Assembly: GCA_018902385.1 (NCBI GenBank) | Contig: JABSSW010000003.1 | Span: forward strand, 434,001-498,000 | Reading direction: 5' to 3' | DNA length: 64,000 nucleotides | From: Physcia stellaris | Taxonomy: Eukaryota > Ascomycota > Lecanoromycetes > Caliciales > Physciaceae | Shown: positions 22,747 through 34,971 of the stretch, piece after piece | How positions within the stretch are numbered: the first letter of the stretch is position 1 | Layout of the letters: every line of letters starts with the position of its first letter | Translations under genes and position numbers: made by a program | Notes under the pieces: model-generated | What the model saw: only the letters and a program-made list of their open reading frames with translations | Database searches by the model: none | Told to the model about the DNA's origin: nothing

Positions 22747-23430
22747 CTTGGACGTCGTGGTCAAGGTTCGTGTAGATGAGAACTGATTTACGTGTGAATT
22801 AGGCGGATTGTGAAGCACAACTGACCAATTGGCTTTATCAGCCGAGAAGATAGAACACCGACTATGGCGGGTTGAGGCTTTGTACAATGGGTGAGCTAGG
22901 TGGACGAGGCGGGGCATCAAGACATGTCAAATGGAATGGAGACTTGGTCCACTCTGAATGTGCATCAGCAGAAGTTGCCGCAGTGTCAGAGACAAAGTGA
23001 CAACCTTCAATCATCATATACCTCTGAAACCTTACTTACTAGCTGCTTTGACTGTATTGATAGGTGGCTATGAAGCAAGAGCATGCATGTGAAGCCCGTG
23101 AATACCACGCCCAGACCACAAAACGAGTTAAATTTCAAATGATAGATACTAGGTTGAATCGAAGGACGTGAGACGGGTAGTATTTCTCGCTCTGAACGAC
23201 GTGTAGAATCTGCAATGCTAGATCTAAGAGGTATATTTTCATACCCCATCAAGGTACAAGGTACAAGGACCTTAGACAATATGTAATCGTGAAAAAATTA
23301 CAATTTTCAAATAGATGTCCTCCCAAATAGACGATCCGTCTCCGTGCCAAAACCCCTGTGCATCCCTTGCCCATGAAAATCCGCATTATCCACCACCACC
23401 AACTCCAAGCCCATTGAGCACATGCTGCGT
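22747..23430. other. Intergenic region DUG1 / OPY2
   Basis: DUG1 promoter side and OPY2 3' flank. No supported gene. Confidence 0.35.
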
Positions 23431-24986
23431 TTAAGGCGTTCTCGCGGCAAAACTGTCTGAAAAGGGCCCACCGCTTGGGTTTTTCCAATGGGCCAAGCTA
23501 CCCACGCTGCCTAGCCCTCCGTGCCGGGGCTCTCTGCTGGCTCGTCTTGTTGCCTCTTCGATGATCTGGTTCAGACTTCCCGAACGCTTGTGTCGCTTCT
23601 GCCTACTTTCGCTCGCCGCATAGCCACGGCTGTCTGGCGACGATGAAGGCGATTTATTGTACCTTAGGTCAGGCGCCGAGGCTGGTGTTTTGAAAGCTGA
23701 ATGACCTAATCTGGTTGCTGCTAATTGTTTTTCGTGACCCATCAAGCTTTGCTCCGCAGGCGAGTCATCGTCACTACTGGACGCATCATCAAAGGTAGAC
23801 GAATCACCATTATGACGATTAGGGTCATTGATAGACACCCGCCGTTCCGGCTTCACCAAAACGGGCTGGGAAGCCTCGCTATTGCTTGGGCTCGGGTTAC
23901 CGCGACCTTGGAGGGAATTATTTGGGCTCGTAGTGCTGCTTGATTGATTCCGAGTAACCGTTACGGCTCGTGGTATCCCCAGCCTGGCCACAATTGGACT
24001 CTGAGAAGAACCATTGCGTTGAAGGTTGATTGTTGGGACGGGTGGTGAATTTACCCCCGGTATCGGTGGAGTTATAGCTCGAGGAGTGGCGGTGGTGTTG
24101 GGAGTAGTGGTACCTGTTGTTGTAGTCGATTTGAGACTTATTGGAATCGCTTTTGCTCTCGTGGCTGTTTGGGCAGGTGCAGTGCTGATGACAGCGTTTC
24201 CTCTGTACGCATTGGTGGCAACGCTGCTTCTCAGATGGCTCGGCGCCATGCTTGACCTAGCGAAAGAAGTTCGACCATCATCCGTAAATTCGGAATACCT
24301 CGAGTCTCGTAGGTCACTTGGCATGAAGAAATGTTGATCTTGTTGATGAGGTTGAGGTGTCGAGACGGCGGAGTGTGAAGGGGATGCAGCTGGGATTGGC
24401 GGTACAGGTGGAATTAACAGGTCAGGCGAGGACTCAATGGAGCGGTTGGTGACACCAGGTATGTAGGCAATTTGAATAATGTTAGAAGCTCGGGTTAGCA
24501 CCGTCGAAGCGATAGATCCAACAGTGTGCGTTGACGCTCGTGCATCTCTTTGGACGGCGAACTCTTCGTTATCTTTTTCCACGTTGTTTGAAGGATCTTG
24601 CCAATACTGCTGGTGCCATTCCTCTCGTCGTTTCTTTATACAGAACCTCCACACCAGATATGTAAATAGAAAAACAACAGCAATGCCCCCAATGACCCCT
24701 CCAGCGATGGGCCCGGCAGCTGATTTGCGATGTACCGGTTTAGGAGCCGGAGCAGGGTTGCTCGCCCCAATAGCAGTACACTGCGTCGAAGCACAAGCAT
24801 TGCAGGATGGGCTGATATATGCACACGTCTCGTTCGCACCGCATGTCGGACAATCCGGGTAATCGGTGGGATCACATTTCAAACATCTTCGGAAAAGGCC
24901 TCGGGCATCGCTTGATAGATCTGACAATTGTTAGTGGGTCCTCGTTGCAGGCAAGAAGATAATCTACCAAGCGCCCATAAATCCAT
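23431..24986 (-). CDS. OPY2: Opy2-like single-pass membrane anchor
   Basis: In yeast Opy2 anchors Ste50 at the plasma membrane and links to the HOG and filamentation MAPK pathways. Two exons: 24968-24986 (19 nt, MDLWALD) and 23431-24920, joined by a 47-nt intron with a strong CTAAC-TGTCAG end; 502 residues. The extracellular N-terminus has the Opy2 Cys pattern (CLKCDPTDYPDCPTCGANET, then CAYISPSCNACASTQC). One TM helix follows at about residues 75-100 (AAGPIAGGVIGGIAVVFLFT), then a basic stop-transfer CIKKRREEW. The cytoplasmic tail of about 400 residues is Ser/Thr/Pro-rich with many SP/TP sites and an acidic run (DDASSSDDDSPAE). No cleaved signal peptide is evident. Exon 1 is inferred from splice signals. 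Confidence 0.85.
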
Positions 24987-27926
24987 TGTTGGACTCTGCA
25001 GAGATCGGAGGTACTTCGACTCTGTAGTCCTGAACTGAATGTCCGCTGTTGGCCTCGGTGGATTATGGCAGTTTCGACTTAGATAACGTGATTATCGAGA
25101 AAAGGAGAAAGGAGTGTGGAGGCTCAGAAGTTCTTCGGCCTTGAAATCGAGGGGTGAGCAAAGTTGAGATGGCTAGGGAAGGCGTAGTATCCAATGATTG
25201 CGAAAAGAGCGAAAGTATGAAGAAGGCTCAACGAGTGACGAGTCCAAGCTGCTTTACAGCATGATCATTAGAGAGGCTCTTGACAGATTTGATCTTGGCC
25301 TGGAATTCGCTGCGAGGTTTGAGTCGAGTCGGCTCGGTCGCAAGAAGTCAGTCGTCGTGCCGCGAGGCCGTGGAGACAAGTTGCACAAGTCGAGATTATT
25401 GACTCGTGGACGATATGAACATAGTCCTCAACAGGAACAATGTGTCTAGTTTTCGGGGGCGTCCAAGTGGTTCGTGTACTGTTGGTATTCCAGGCGTTGG
25501 CGCTTTGGTGGTTGAGGAAAGAGTGGTACAAAGGAACGGGCGGAGTATCCGGACGAGTACCTGAGTGACCTGAAAGAGGGAGGTGAAGGCTAAGCCGCGA
25601 CAGTGCTTAGTGAGTGCGGGAGAGAGAGCCACATTTGAACAATGGAAAGCATGAAATGTTCCTGGAAATCTGACCATCCATTGGACGCATTGATCGCTAG
25701 TCTGCCTCTTATTAAGTCTTAATGCTTGGGGCCAGACAGGGGACGGGACTGGACCATAGTAGGGGTCGTGCTGGGTAACAGCATACAGGTAGCTATTGGG
25801 AGATTCACCCTCAGATCATCAATGTGTCAGTCTTGCGTCTGTAGTTGATCACCGGAACTTGCTGGATTTTACATCGTCTCCGTGCTGTCCTCGCCCAATC
25901 TTTTCATGGGACCGCCAATCGTCCAAAAACCCCTCCAAAGCAAGTCCCTGCAGCCTGATCCGAATCGTCCTGCAGCCAGCCAGCTAGGTCAGGAACTTGC
26001 GGGTGATATGCATAATCTTCCTTCACGGTTATTAGCGGTGCGAATAACGTGTTGAGAACGAGGCTTTCTTCCCATGTCAAAGGCTTGGAAGTAGAACAAT
26101 GGATCTGCCCGGACTTTCGTACATTGAGAATGATCTAGGCCATTCATCCATATCTTTCACCACTGGCTTTGACGGAGAGGAACGCCGAAGCAATCAACAG
26201 AAATCTTAATCAGAGTTCGGAAGAGTACACTTTTCATACTCTCGTAGCTTCACTCAAAGCACAAGGACTCACCCACATCCTGTATCGCCAATTGCTTTGG
26301 TTCGGCACCCAATTATGTCCACGGGAATGTATCTCTTTCTGTACAATTATTGGCAGACCTTCCTCGGAATATCTTGAAGATCAGGGAATCACTTCCTCCG
26401 GTGTAGAATTGGTGGGCATCCAGTGCTGAGATGGTATATACTTTATATAGAAGTCGACATGGCCTATTGAACATATTCTTCCATTTCATCTACCTAGTAA
26501 TCTAGGTTCGCTGCCAAATACCATAGCGGTCACCTCTCTAGACTCCTGTGTGCTACGCTCTGAACTAAGAAATTTGTCATCATAGAACCGTGCCATTCTC
26601 CAGCCCTGGCCTGATACCATGTAATCCATCTGAATCGACAATTCAAAGCCATCGTGGGCTTACCGAAAGGGTCGATGAATGCTGCTCGTGAAAAGCAAAG
26701 AGGTAACTTGTAGCAGCTAGAGCCCTAGTTTATCAGACAGGTGAACGGTGAGCAGACGAGCATAACAGTCAAACGCACAGGGAACCAGGGAACCTTTCTT
26801 GAGAGAGCATGCATTTGGGTACGAGTAAGGATTATCACGTGGTCTGGTGTGGTGCTATCCTGCCTCCCATGCGTCGCCATCGATACACCCAATATGATAA
26901 TACGCTTACCCGTGTTTGGCACAAAGCATATGAAGACGGCATGAAGACAGTATGAAAATGACATGAAAGGAACATCATCTTCTGCTTCCGCCCCAAGTCG
27001 GGTAATCGTAGATCTGTCGGTGTTTCTAAAGAATAGCACCACTTACTACCAGACCATGGGATAGATGCTAAATGTAGGCTTGTGCCGTTTTATGCAATCG
27101 CATGTCACTTTAACCTTAGAGCCCCCCAAGAGAGATTGAACACACGCTGCCTCATTGACGTCTGGGTGAAACAGGCATGGTATAAGGACAAAGAAAAAGG
27201 ATGGTGGAAAGGTAACCTTGACCGGATCTTGTCGATGAAATGGTGGCGGGCGATCTAACAATTCGGTTTAGCTCATCATATCGTACCTATTCAGCTTAAC
27301 GAATGACTGATCCTGTATGTACGACGGTACTATGACCTTTACTCTCGTAGACAGATGTGACCTACGCTCGTGTTCGTAGAAGGCCTAATGCGTCGAAAAA
27401 TGGATGTGTGAGGCTTTGTGCGAGACCCTGATCTATTTTTGGAGCGAACATCTGACCAATGGGTGACCGCATTTTGTTTTACTGCAAGCGGTTTCAAAGA
27501 GGCCAAAAGATCGAAAAGCTGCCATTCAGCACCTCTCTCGCTATTGCTTCTGCCTCTCTTCGCACATGCTGCCAACCAGCTTGTTCTACATGTCTTTTCC
27601 TATTCACCCTCGAAGGAAATAAGTAGGGCCGCTAGTCATCCTAACGGACGGCCCCTCAAACTTCGTGACAGACTAAAGCCCCTTAACCAAATAATCACAT
27701 ATCTTTCACTTTGAGGCATCACCGCAACTGTCGCTCATCCTCATCACGGTCGCCATCAGACCATCATCACTATCCATTCCTTTCCTTGGAGCCCCCTAGA
27801 GAATAACCGCACTTCGAGCCCTGGCGGCATTTCTCCTACTCTCTTGGTTCATTGATCTCGTGTTGGATCAAAAGCCACCTACATCAGTTTGGTCTAACGG
27901 CACTGTACGACATTCGCATTGCAAAT
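24987..27926. other. 2.9-kb gene-poor region upstream of the chitin synthase
   Basis: Divergent 5' flanks of OPY2 and chitin synthase. Only short frames with no family resemblance; I found no tRNA-like cloverleaf or repeat. It may be an extended regulatory region or hold a non-coding RNA or a short gene I cannot recognise. Confidence 0.35.
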
Positions 27927-30900
27927 ATGGCTTATCAGGGAAATGGAGGATCCGGTGGTTACCAAGACGACCATCGACTTCGTGATTTACCCCGTGGCAA
28001 TGTCCGTTCAAAATCCCCGCGTCTATGCTTCTGCAATTTACTTATCTGACAATCTGCTAGCAATATCACGTACCTCCGTACAATGGCGGCTCCGACGATG
28101 AAGAAGCCGAAAAGGCGTTGTTGCACCAGAATGAGGCGGGTTCTTTCAACGGTCCTTTTGATGAGACACATCACGGCACCTCAACTCCACCGCCCCGACC
28201 TACCTCAGCTTACAGCTTGACGGAAACTTATGCCGGAGATCATGGAGCATCTACAGCTTACAATAACCAGTACCGTCCTGACCATAATGTATATTCTGGG
28301 ACTGCGCTGGAGGATCCTGCGCATGCCTACGGAGCACCAAACCGAGCCCCCTCCCCATACGAGCGGAGTGAAACAAGCTCTACAGAAGCATGGCGACAGC
28401 GGCAGGCACCGACAACCAATGCCAATAACTTGCGAAGATACGCTACTCGCAAGGTTAAGCTCGTGCAGGGTTCCGTTCTCAGCGTCGATTATCCGGTACC
28501 CAGCGCTATCCAAAATTCTATTCAGGCAAAATATCGAAGCGATCTTGAAGGAGGCAGTGAAGAGTTCACCCATATGAGATGTATTGTGCACCTACTCACT
28601 GGCAAGCGCTCTTGCTGACGTATGATAGATACTGCCGCGACTTGTGACCCGAATGAATTCACTTTGAAAAATGGCTATAATCTTCGCACTGCGATGTACA
28701 ATCGTCACACCGAGCTTTGCATTGCTATTACTTATTACAACGAAGATAAGGTTCTCACTGCTCGGACGCTCCATGGCGTTATGCAAAACATCCGAGATAT
28801 CGTTAACTTGAGAAAGACCGAATTCTGGAATAAGGGCGGACCTGCTTGGCAGAAAATAGTTGTTTGCCTGGTATTTGACGGTATTGATCCCTGTGATAAA
28901 GATACATTGGACGTCCTCGCCACCATTGGCATATACCAAGATGGTGTGATGAAGAAGGATGTTGACGGCAAGGAGACGACTGCGCACATCGTAAGTGGAT
29001 TTCATAATCAGAAGCAAATATTTTCTGATGTTAGCCTGCAGTTCGAGTATACCACGCAGCTCTCTGTGACTGCTAACCAGCAGCTCATACGACCACGCGA
29101 TGATGATCCTCCCAACGTAACCCTGCCCCCCGTTCAAATGATCTTCTGCCTCAAACAAAAGAACAGCAAGAAGATCAACTCTCATCGATGGCTCTTCAAT
29201 GCCTTTGGCCGAATCCTGAATCCTGAAGTCTGCATTCTTCTTGACGCCGGGACAAAGCCAGGAGCCCGATCGCTTCTTGCGTTATGGGAGGCTTTCTACA
29301 ACGACAAAGATCTTGGTGGAGCTTGCGGCGAGATTCATGCCATGTTGGGTAAGGGCTGGAAGAACCTTATCAACCCACTTGTTGCAGCCCAGAATTTCGA
29401 GTACAAGATCAGTAACATTCTCGACAAGCCATTAGAGAGCTCCTTTGGATATGTCAGTGTTCTGCCTGGTGCCTTCTCCGCATACAGGTTCCGCGCTATA
29501 ATGGGCCGGCCGCTCGAACAGTACTTCCATGGCGACCATACCGCTTCCGCAATCAACAAGGGCAAAGGTATAGAAACCATGAATATCTTCAAGAAGAACA
29601 TGTTCTTAGCAGAGGATCGAATCCTGTGCTTCGAACTGGTCGCAAAGGCCGGATCCAAATGGCATCTCACTTACGTTAAGGCCTCCAAGGGCGAGACTGA
29701 TGTACCTGAAGGAGCCCCAGAGTTCATTGGGCAAAGACGTAGATGGCTCAACGGCTCATTTGCTGCAAGTATATACGCTCTGATGCATTTCGGTCGCATG
29801 TATAAGAGCAGCCACAACCTTCTCCGCATGTTCTTTTTCCACGTTCAGCTGCTCTACAATATGTTCTCTGTGTTTTTGGCGTGGTTTTCGCTCGGTCAGT
29901 AACACCTTTCCTGAATCTAACATCTAGCTGATTGATCATACCAGCGGCCTTCTGGCTGACAACTAGCGTTATCATGGATCTCGTCGGTACAAAAGGACCA
30001 CAAAATGGAGGCAGAGCATTCCCTTTTGGAAATGACGCTACCCCCATTGTCAATACGGTGTTGAAATACATTTACCTTGGATTTGTTCTTCTCCAATTCA
30101 TCCTCGCCCTTGGGAACCGGCCTAAAGGGTAAGCCTAGTGGCCTGAAAACTGTTGACTACTTTTGCTGATGAAATTTGCAGCTCCAAGTGGACATACATC
30201 ACGTCCTTTGTTGCATTCGGGCTCATTCAGGCCTACCTGGTTGTATTATCGCTCTATCTCGTCGTTAGAGCTCTTACAGGGAAACAAGAAACCGAGATCG
30301 ACGTCAAGGATGGTCTGCACCCGTTCATCAAGACTTTCTTTTCTTCGACAAGCTCCGGAATCATTCTGATTGCGCTTGCCGCCACTTTCGGACTCTACTT
30401 CGTGGCATCGTTCATGTATCTCGATCCATGGCACATGTTTACATCATTTCCTCAATATCTGCTAGTCATGTCTTCATATGTCAACATTCTGAACGTCTAT
30501 GCTTTTAGCAATTGGCATGACGTTTCCTGGGGTACCAAAGGTTCAGACAAGGCCGAGGCCTTGCCATCTGCAAAGACTACGAAGGAAGCCGACGGTAAAG
30601 CGGCAATCATAGAGGAACCTGACAAGCCTCAAGCGGACATTGATCAACAGTTTGAGGTTACGGTCAAACGCGCCTTGGCGGAGTACAAGCCACCAGTGGT
30701 GATTGAGAAGAAAACGCTCGAAGACTCTTACAAGAGTTTCAGGACCCGTCTTGTCTCAACTTGGATTTTCTCTAATGCACTCTTGTCCGTGGTAATCACA
30801 CAGTCGAGTTTCGATAAGTTTGGGCTCGATGTAAGTAATCCACCGATCTCGGCCTCCAATAATTGGTAAGACTGACAATCTGACCTAGGGTGGCGCATCT

Positions 30901-31026
30901 AAAAGGACAGCACGATTCTTCCAGATCCTCCTCTGGGCTACTGCGGCCCTTGCGGTTGTTCGATTTCTTGGTTGCTGCTGGTTCTTGGGGAAATCAGGCA
31001 TTCTCTGCTGCTTTGCTCGGAGGTAG
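27927..31026 (+). CDS. chsB: Class III chitin synthase (ChsB type)
   Basis: Processive GT2 enzyme polymerising GlcNAc from UDP-GlcNAc at the hyphal tip membrane. Seven exons: 27927-28001, 28061-28580, 28629-28990, 29042-29894, 29945-30128, 30182-30830 and 30889-31026; 926 residues. The class III start MAYQG is present. The N-terminal region is disordered, then [20 protein letters not shown] opens the chitin synthase N domain. Catalytic core: [66 protein letters not shown] and the product-binding [10 protein letters not shown] (QRRRW). At least six C-terminal TM helices follow, ending in [19 protein letters not shown]. The third intron (28991-29041) is 51 nt, in frame and stop-free. Class III rather than I/II is judged from the N-terminus and core wording. 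Confidence 0.93.
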
Positions 31027-31643
31027 ATACGTCTGTAAGACTTACACTGTCAGCAAAAGCGTGCGATCGCATGAGTGTCTATTGGGTACGCTAGTTGATC
31101 TGGTAGTACCTCTACATGTATGAAAGCGTTTCAATATGAAGTGTTTTGTAAACGGCCATAATATCATGTCGAATCAAGCTGCAGTTCTCCGTACTTGAAC
31201 TGGATGATGACGGCGTCAATAGTGTGAGTAGATCATTGGCCATTTTGGCATACTTGAGTTGAATGTAGCGTCAGTGTCAGGTTATTGGACTTCATGAGTG
31301 CACTACTGATGTACCAAGAATTTGAGTAGAGATTTGAGTAGTGTGATGCACTTTCGGTGTTGCCCCCGAATCGAGGAGTTGCACTACACCGAGCAATCTA
31401 CTCCGTACCTACCTTAGTGACTCTTAACTTAGGTAACTTGACTTCCTCATCTACATACGATAGTTAATTTTTCCGTCCGCCGACCTTCGCAACCAAAGTT
31501 AGACCACCTTGTCACTGTTGACCGCTTATAATCAGTCGAAGGTCCTTCAGCCTCTCACGTACAAAAAGGGCCTCGGTGCCCATATCCTGCTTCCGCATCT
31601 TCACCGGTCGCCTCCACGTCCTACGGGACTACCGAAGGACAAG
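31027..31643. promoter_or_regulatory. Intergenic region chitin synthase / UBC12
   Basis: About 600 bp. A short direct repeat (ATTTGAGTAG, twice) lies near 31320-31342. No gene recognised. Confidence 0.35.
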
Positions 31644-32459
31644 ATGATGAAAATATGGTCTATGGTAAGCCCTAGACAGGATCTGAAGCCTCAGACTTGC
31701 GATTTCCCATCTTGTCCATGGGGCGTTCAGGCAACTGATGGCATATTACAGAAGAAGGAGCAAGCGGCTGCAGAAAGCGCCGCTGGAGGGCAGAAGAAGA
31801 AGAAAGTCACAGCAGCCCAACTGCGAGTGCAAAAAGGTGCGCTCTACGGCGGTTATTCAAAACATTGAGTAAAGTCATTAACAGTCCCTGTCGCTTTTCA
31901 GATCTTTCGGAGCTATCGCTAGGTAGCACAATGAAGACAAAATTCCCAAACCCGGACGACATCCTAAACTTCGCCCTCTCTATCGAGCCAGATGAGGGCA
32001 TGTACAAAGGAGGCGCTTTTAATTTCAATTTCGCCATAAATCAGAATTTTCCACATGATCCCCCGAAGGTCAAGTGTACGCAGAAGATATATCACCCCAA
32101 CATCGACCTGGAGGGAAACGTCTGCTTGAACATATTACGAGAGGACTGGAAACCGGTGTTGAACTTGAATGCGGTGATAGTTGGGCTGCAGGTGAGTCTC
32201 TGTCGACGAGGACATTTGCAAGTCCCGCCAGACGACCCTGGTGCATGGTGGAATACCATGCGGCAAATTCCATCCTGGACGGAAAACTGATATTGTGCAT
32301 CTCCAGTTCCTGTTCCTCGAGCCAAATGCATCAGATCCCTTGAACAAAGAGGCTGCTGAAGACCTCCGATCCAACCGTGAAGGATTCAAGAGGAATGTTC
32401 GAACCGCGATGGGGGGAGGTTCGGTCAAAGGCCAGCAATACGAGCGGGTTCAGAAATGA
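31644..32459 (+). CDS. UBC12: NEDD8-conjugating enzyme E2 (Ubc12)
   Basis: E2 that receives NEDD8/Rub1 from the E1 and loads cullins. Four exons: 31644-31664, 31752-31836, 31902-32191 and 32307-32459; 182 residues. The N-terminal docking extension [15 protein letters not shown] is characteristic of Ubc12. The UBC fold follows: [40 protein letters not shown], then the active-site block [20 protein letters not shown] with the catalytic Cys of NVCLN. After the third intron, [20 protein letters not shown] completes the domain. A second Met directly follows the first. All splice sites are GT-AG. Confidence 0.93.
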
Positions 32460-33287
32460 AAAGTATTTCCTAGATCAGATATGGGTTCAATGAGCGTTGA
32501 CAAGCCGTTCTAGCGAAGCATTTGCATGGAAGGCGGATATCTACTTATTTACTTATCAACTTGTTAAAGACTTGCGAGGATATGATTAGACGATAATGGG
32601 TTTTCACGGGTACTCGGGATCTGAATATTTCCAATTCACGAATGCATCAGTCTCTAGACTACCATTCCCAAAAGTGCGCCTCCTCTTCTTCTTACTTACC
32701 TAGTGCGCATATTAACACAGTTGTACTCTCGAACTTCATCACAAACTCTGATTACGGCTAATTACAGGGTTAGACGTTTCCAGAGCATGGCCAGTCAAAG
32801 AAGGCTAAGTACCTTCTTAATCTCTTCAAGCTTTTGATATCTTCCCTTTTGTTTCAGCAAAATACAAAACATCTCCAACACCTCAACAGCTTTACAAGCA
32901 AGCATATCATAACATCTTCTATACTCTCCTATCATGATTCTCTCGTCGACGAATTCTTGCTGCCCAACACTTCTTCAAAAGACTGCAACATCTCGAGCAC
33001 CAACCGCGTGACCCATTCTGCCGTTTTTGCATACCTATGACCTGCTGGTCACCCGGCATACGAGAGGGATACAGTCTTGACAATGTGTCCCAGGATTCCA
33101 AGATAGGACAAGCGACCTGACTGCCCTAAACGGAGCTTCAAATACTTTGCTTTCGCTTTTCAACTCCCCATATTGTTCCCGTTGCAGATGGGATGGCATT
33201 GTTTTTATTTTTGCACAAGCATCTACTCCCCCACGATCCTAACGCCCAACCTCCACCTCCACCTCTTCCTGCTAGTCCCCAACCGAT
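32460..33287. other. Convergent spacer, no supported gene
   Basis: 3' flanks of UBC12 and the next minus-strand gene. Positions about 33230-33390 are C-rich (CCAC/CCTC). Nothing else seen. Confidence 0.35.
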
Positions 33288-34392
33288 TCACTCCCACCCC
33301 TGTACAATTGCCCCCTCCGCCCTCCGGGCAACCGCAGTCCCATTCCCTATCCCCCCACCGCCACGCCCACACCCCAAATCCGGCGCCGGATAATAATCCC
33401 ACCAAGTGGGATTATGCTCGTTAAAAGCATCCAGCTTCGGCAACACATAATCGATCGCGTCCCACCTTGCTTCCAGCTCGCGTCGGGAAGGCGATCCGGG
33501 GGCGTATCGGTGCTGGGCAGCGCGAAGTGTGGTGGCGATGTGTTCGGCGACTTGGTAGTCTTTGTCGCCAGGGTTATAAGAGAAGTCGCCGTGTTCGCGA
33601 ATGTGCGGCCAGATGAGGAGGGTTAGGAATGTTGAGGCCGCCGCTATTATGTCAGACCGTGAGAGCATCAGTTTTAAATTCTAGGCAGCTGCCCAGCCAA
33701 AAACTGTTTTAAGATAGAGAAAGAGGAGCCAAAACGATGGTGTATTCCAGATCTGGGATAAGAGGGGGGTTACTAGAGAAGAAAGAAAGATAATCCAACT
33801 TACGAGGGTTTTCGAAGAAGTGATTCCCAGGCGTCGCGATCGAGGATAATAGGTTCTCGAAACTCTTCGTCACGAAGCCGGCGCCAGAACGCTCGCCCCC
33901 GGGCTCTATGCACTCTTCAATCACACGGCCTGCCATCTGCCGCACTTCGTTGCCGGACACGTAGATCCGGTGGACTTTCTCCGCGCCTGGGCCCGCGAGG
34001 TCGAATACGATTTCGCATGTTCCTAGGTTAATCCACCGTCAGGCCAACCTTTTTCATCCTCTTAGCATCGAACCAAAACTCCAGTATTGCCTTCCACACT
34101 ACAGATAGCGAAACCAAAAACGAAAAAGCACCAAAAAAACCAATCCTGCGAAAAAAGGGGTGGCCAAAAAACCAATAAAAAGATTCAAAAGTGGGCACCC
34201 ACCATGACTAGCAAAATAAGGAGAAGCATACGGATCCTGTGCATTCCCCGTATTATCCCATAACACCGGCCCTGAACCCGTGGGCAAATCGTGGAACGCA
34301 GAGACACAGTCCGAGAACTGTGGGCGAACGGGATGCGCGAGGTCGTTTCTGCAGTGTAGGAAGTTGGGGGCCCTGGATGCTGGGAAAGCCAT
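33288..34392 (-). CDS. Cys-containing protein of unknown function, possibly secreted
   Basis: Three exons: 34203-34392, 33804-34022 and 33643-33288 (listed high to low), in phase; 255 codons. The joins are ASHGTCEIVFDLAG at the first junction and NPPAASTFLTLLIWP at the second. The first two exons carry spaced Cys (NFLHCRND, FSDCVSAF, GTCEIVF, EECIEP) and PTGSGPVLWDN, wording I associate with ascomycete small secreted proteins, but no signal peptide is visible from the start at 34392 or 34407, so an upstream exon may be missing. The third exon has one hydrophobic stretch (STFLTLLIWP) and GDKDYQVAEHIATTLRAAQH. The family is not recognised. The last 30 residues are Gly/Arg-rich and their reality is uncertain. 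Confidence 0.5.
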
Positions 34393-34971
34393 TTCCTTCT
34401 CTTGCATTTACCTCGTTGCTTTGAGGATTGGTTATATCATTCCCTAAAGCAGACCTTGGAGTGCTAATTATAAGAGAAGAGGGGATTTTTGTTATTTTGG
34501 TGCCGAATCGGTGGCGTTTGTCGGATGGCAGCGCGGTTGACGCTCGGATACGTATTGAGAGATGGCTGTTTTTTCTAGCAATGCTGGGTGATGACCATTG
34601 TACAGGTTTCGGATAAGGACTACTGCCGCCTTATTGGTAAGGATACGGAAAAGATGCTTTTTGTTGATCTCATTCCCATCAGAGACTTGGGCATTTTTCC
34701 GCAATCATGAATTAGATATAGAAAGGCAAAGAAGAAAGATAGAGGGGAAAACTAGGAAGGAACACAAGGAAGGAGAAAATAAAGGAGATGACAAGTGCGA
34801 TACTGAGAAAATAGGAAGTATACCTGACTATATAAAATCTGATCGTCCATCATGCAGGATCGCTCAATTACCCCGACTCTCTTCGACTTGAGGTCCATCA
34901 GCTTTTCTACATATCGACCAAACTCCCAGAACACACAAATCTTCTCCAACAGACCACCTGATCTACCAGTC
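34393..34971. other. Intergenic region, possible upstream exon not resolved
   Basis: Separates the Cys-containing gene from the SDR 3' end. I looked for a signal-peptide exon here and found none convincing. Confidence 0.3.

Noticed and set aside
26725-27261. Minus-strand frames in the gap before the chitin synthase
   Set aside because: Short, overlapping, with no motif or splice support.
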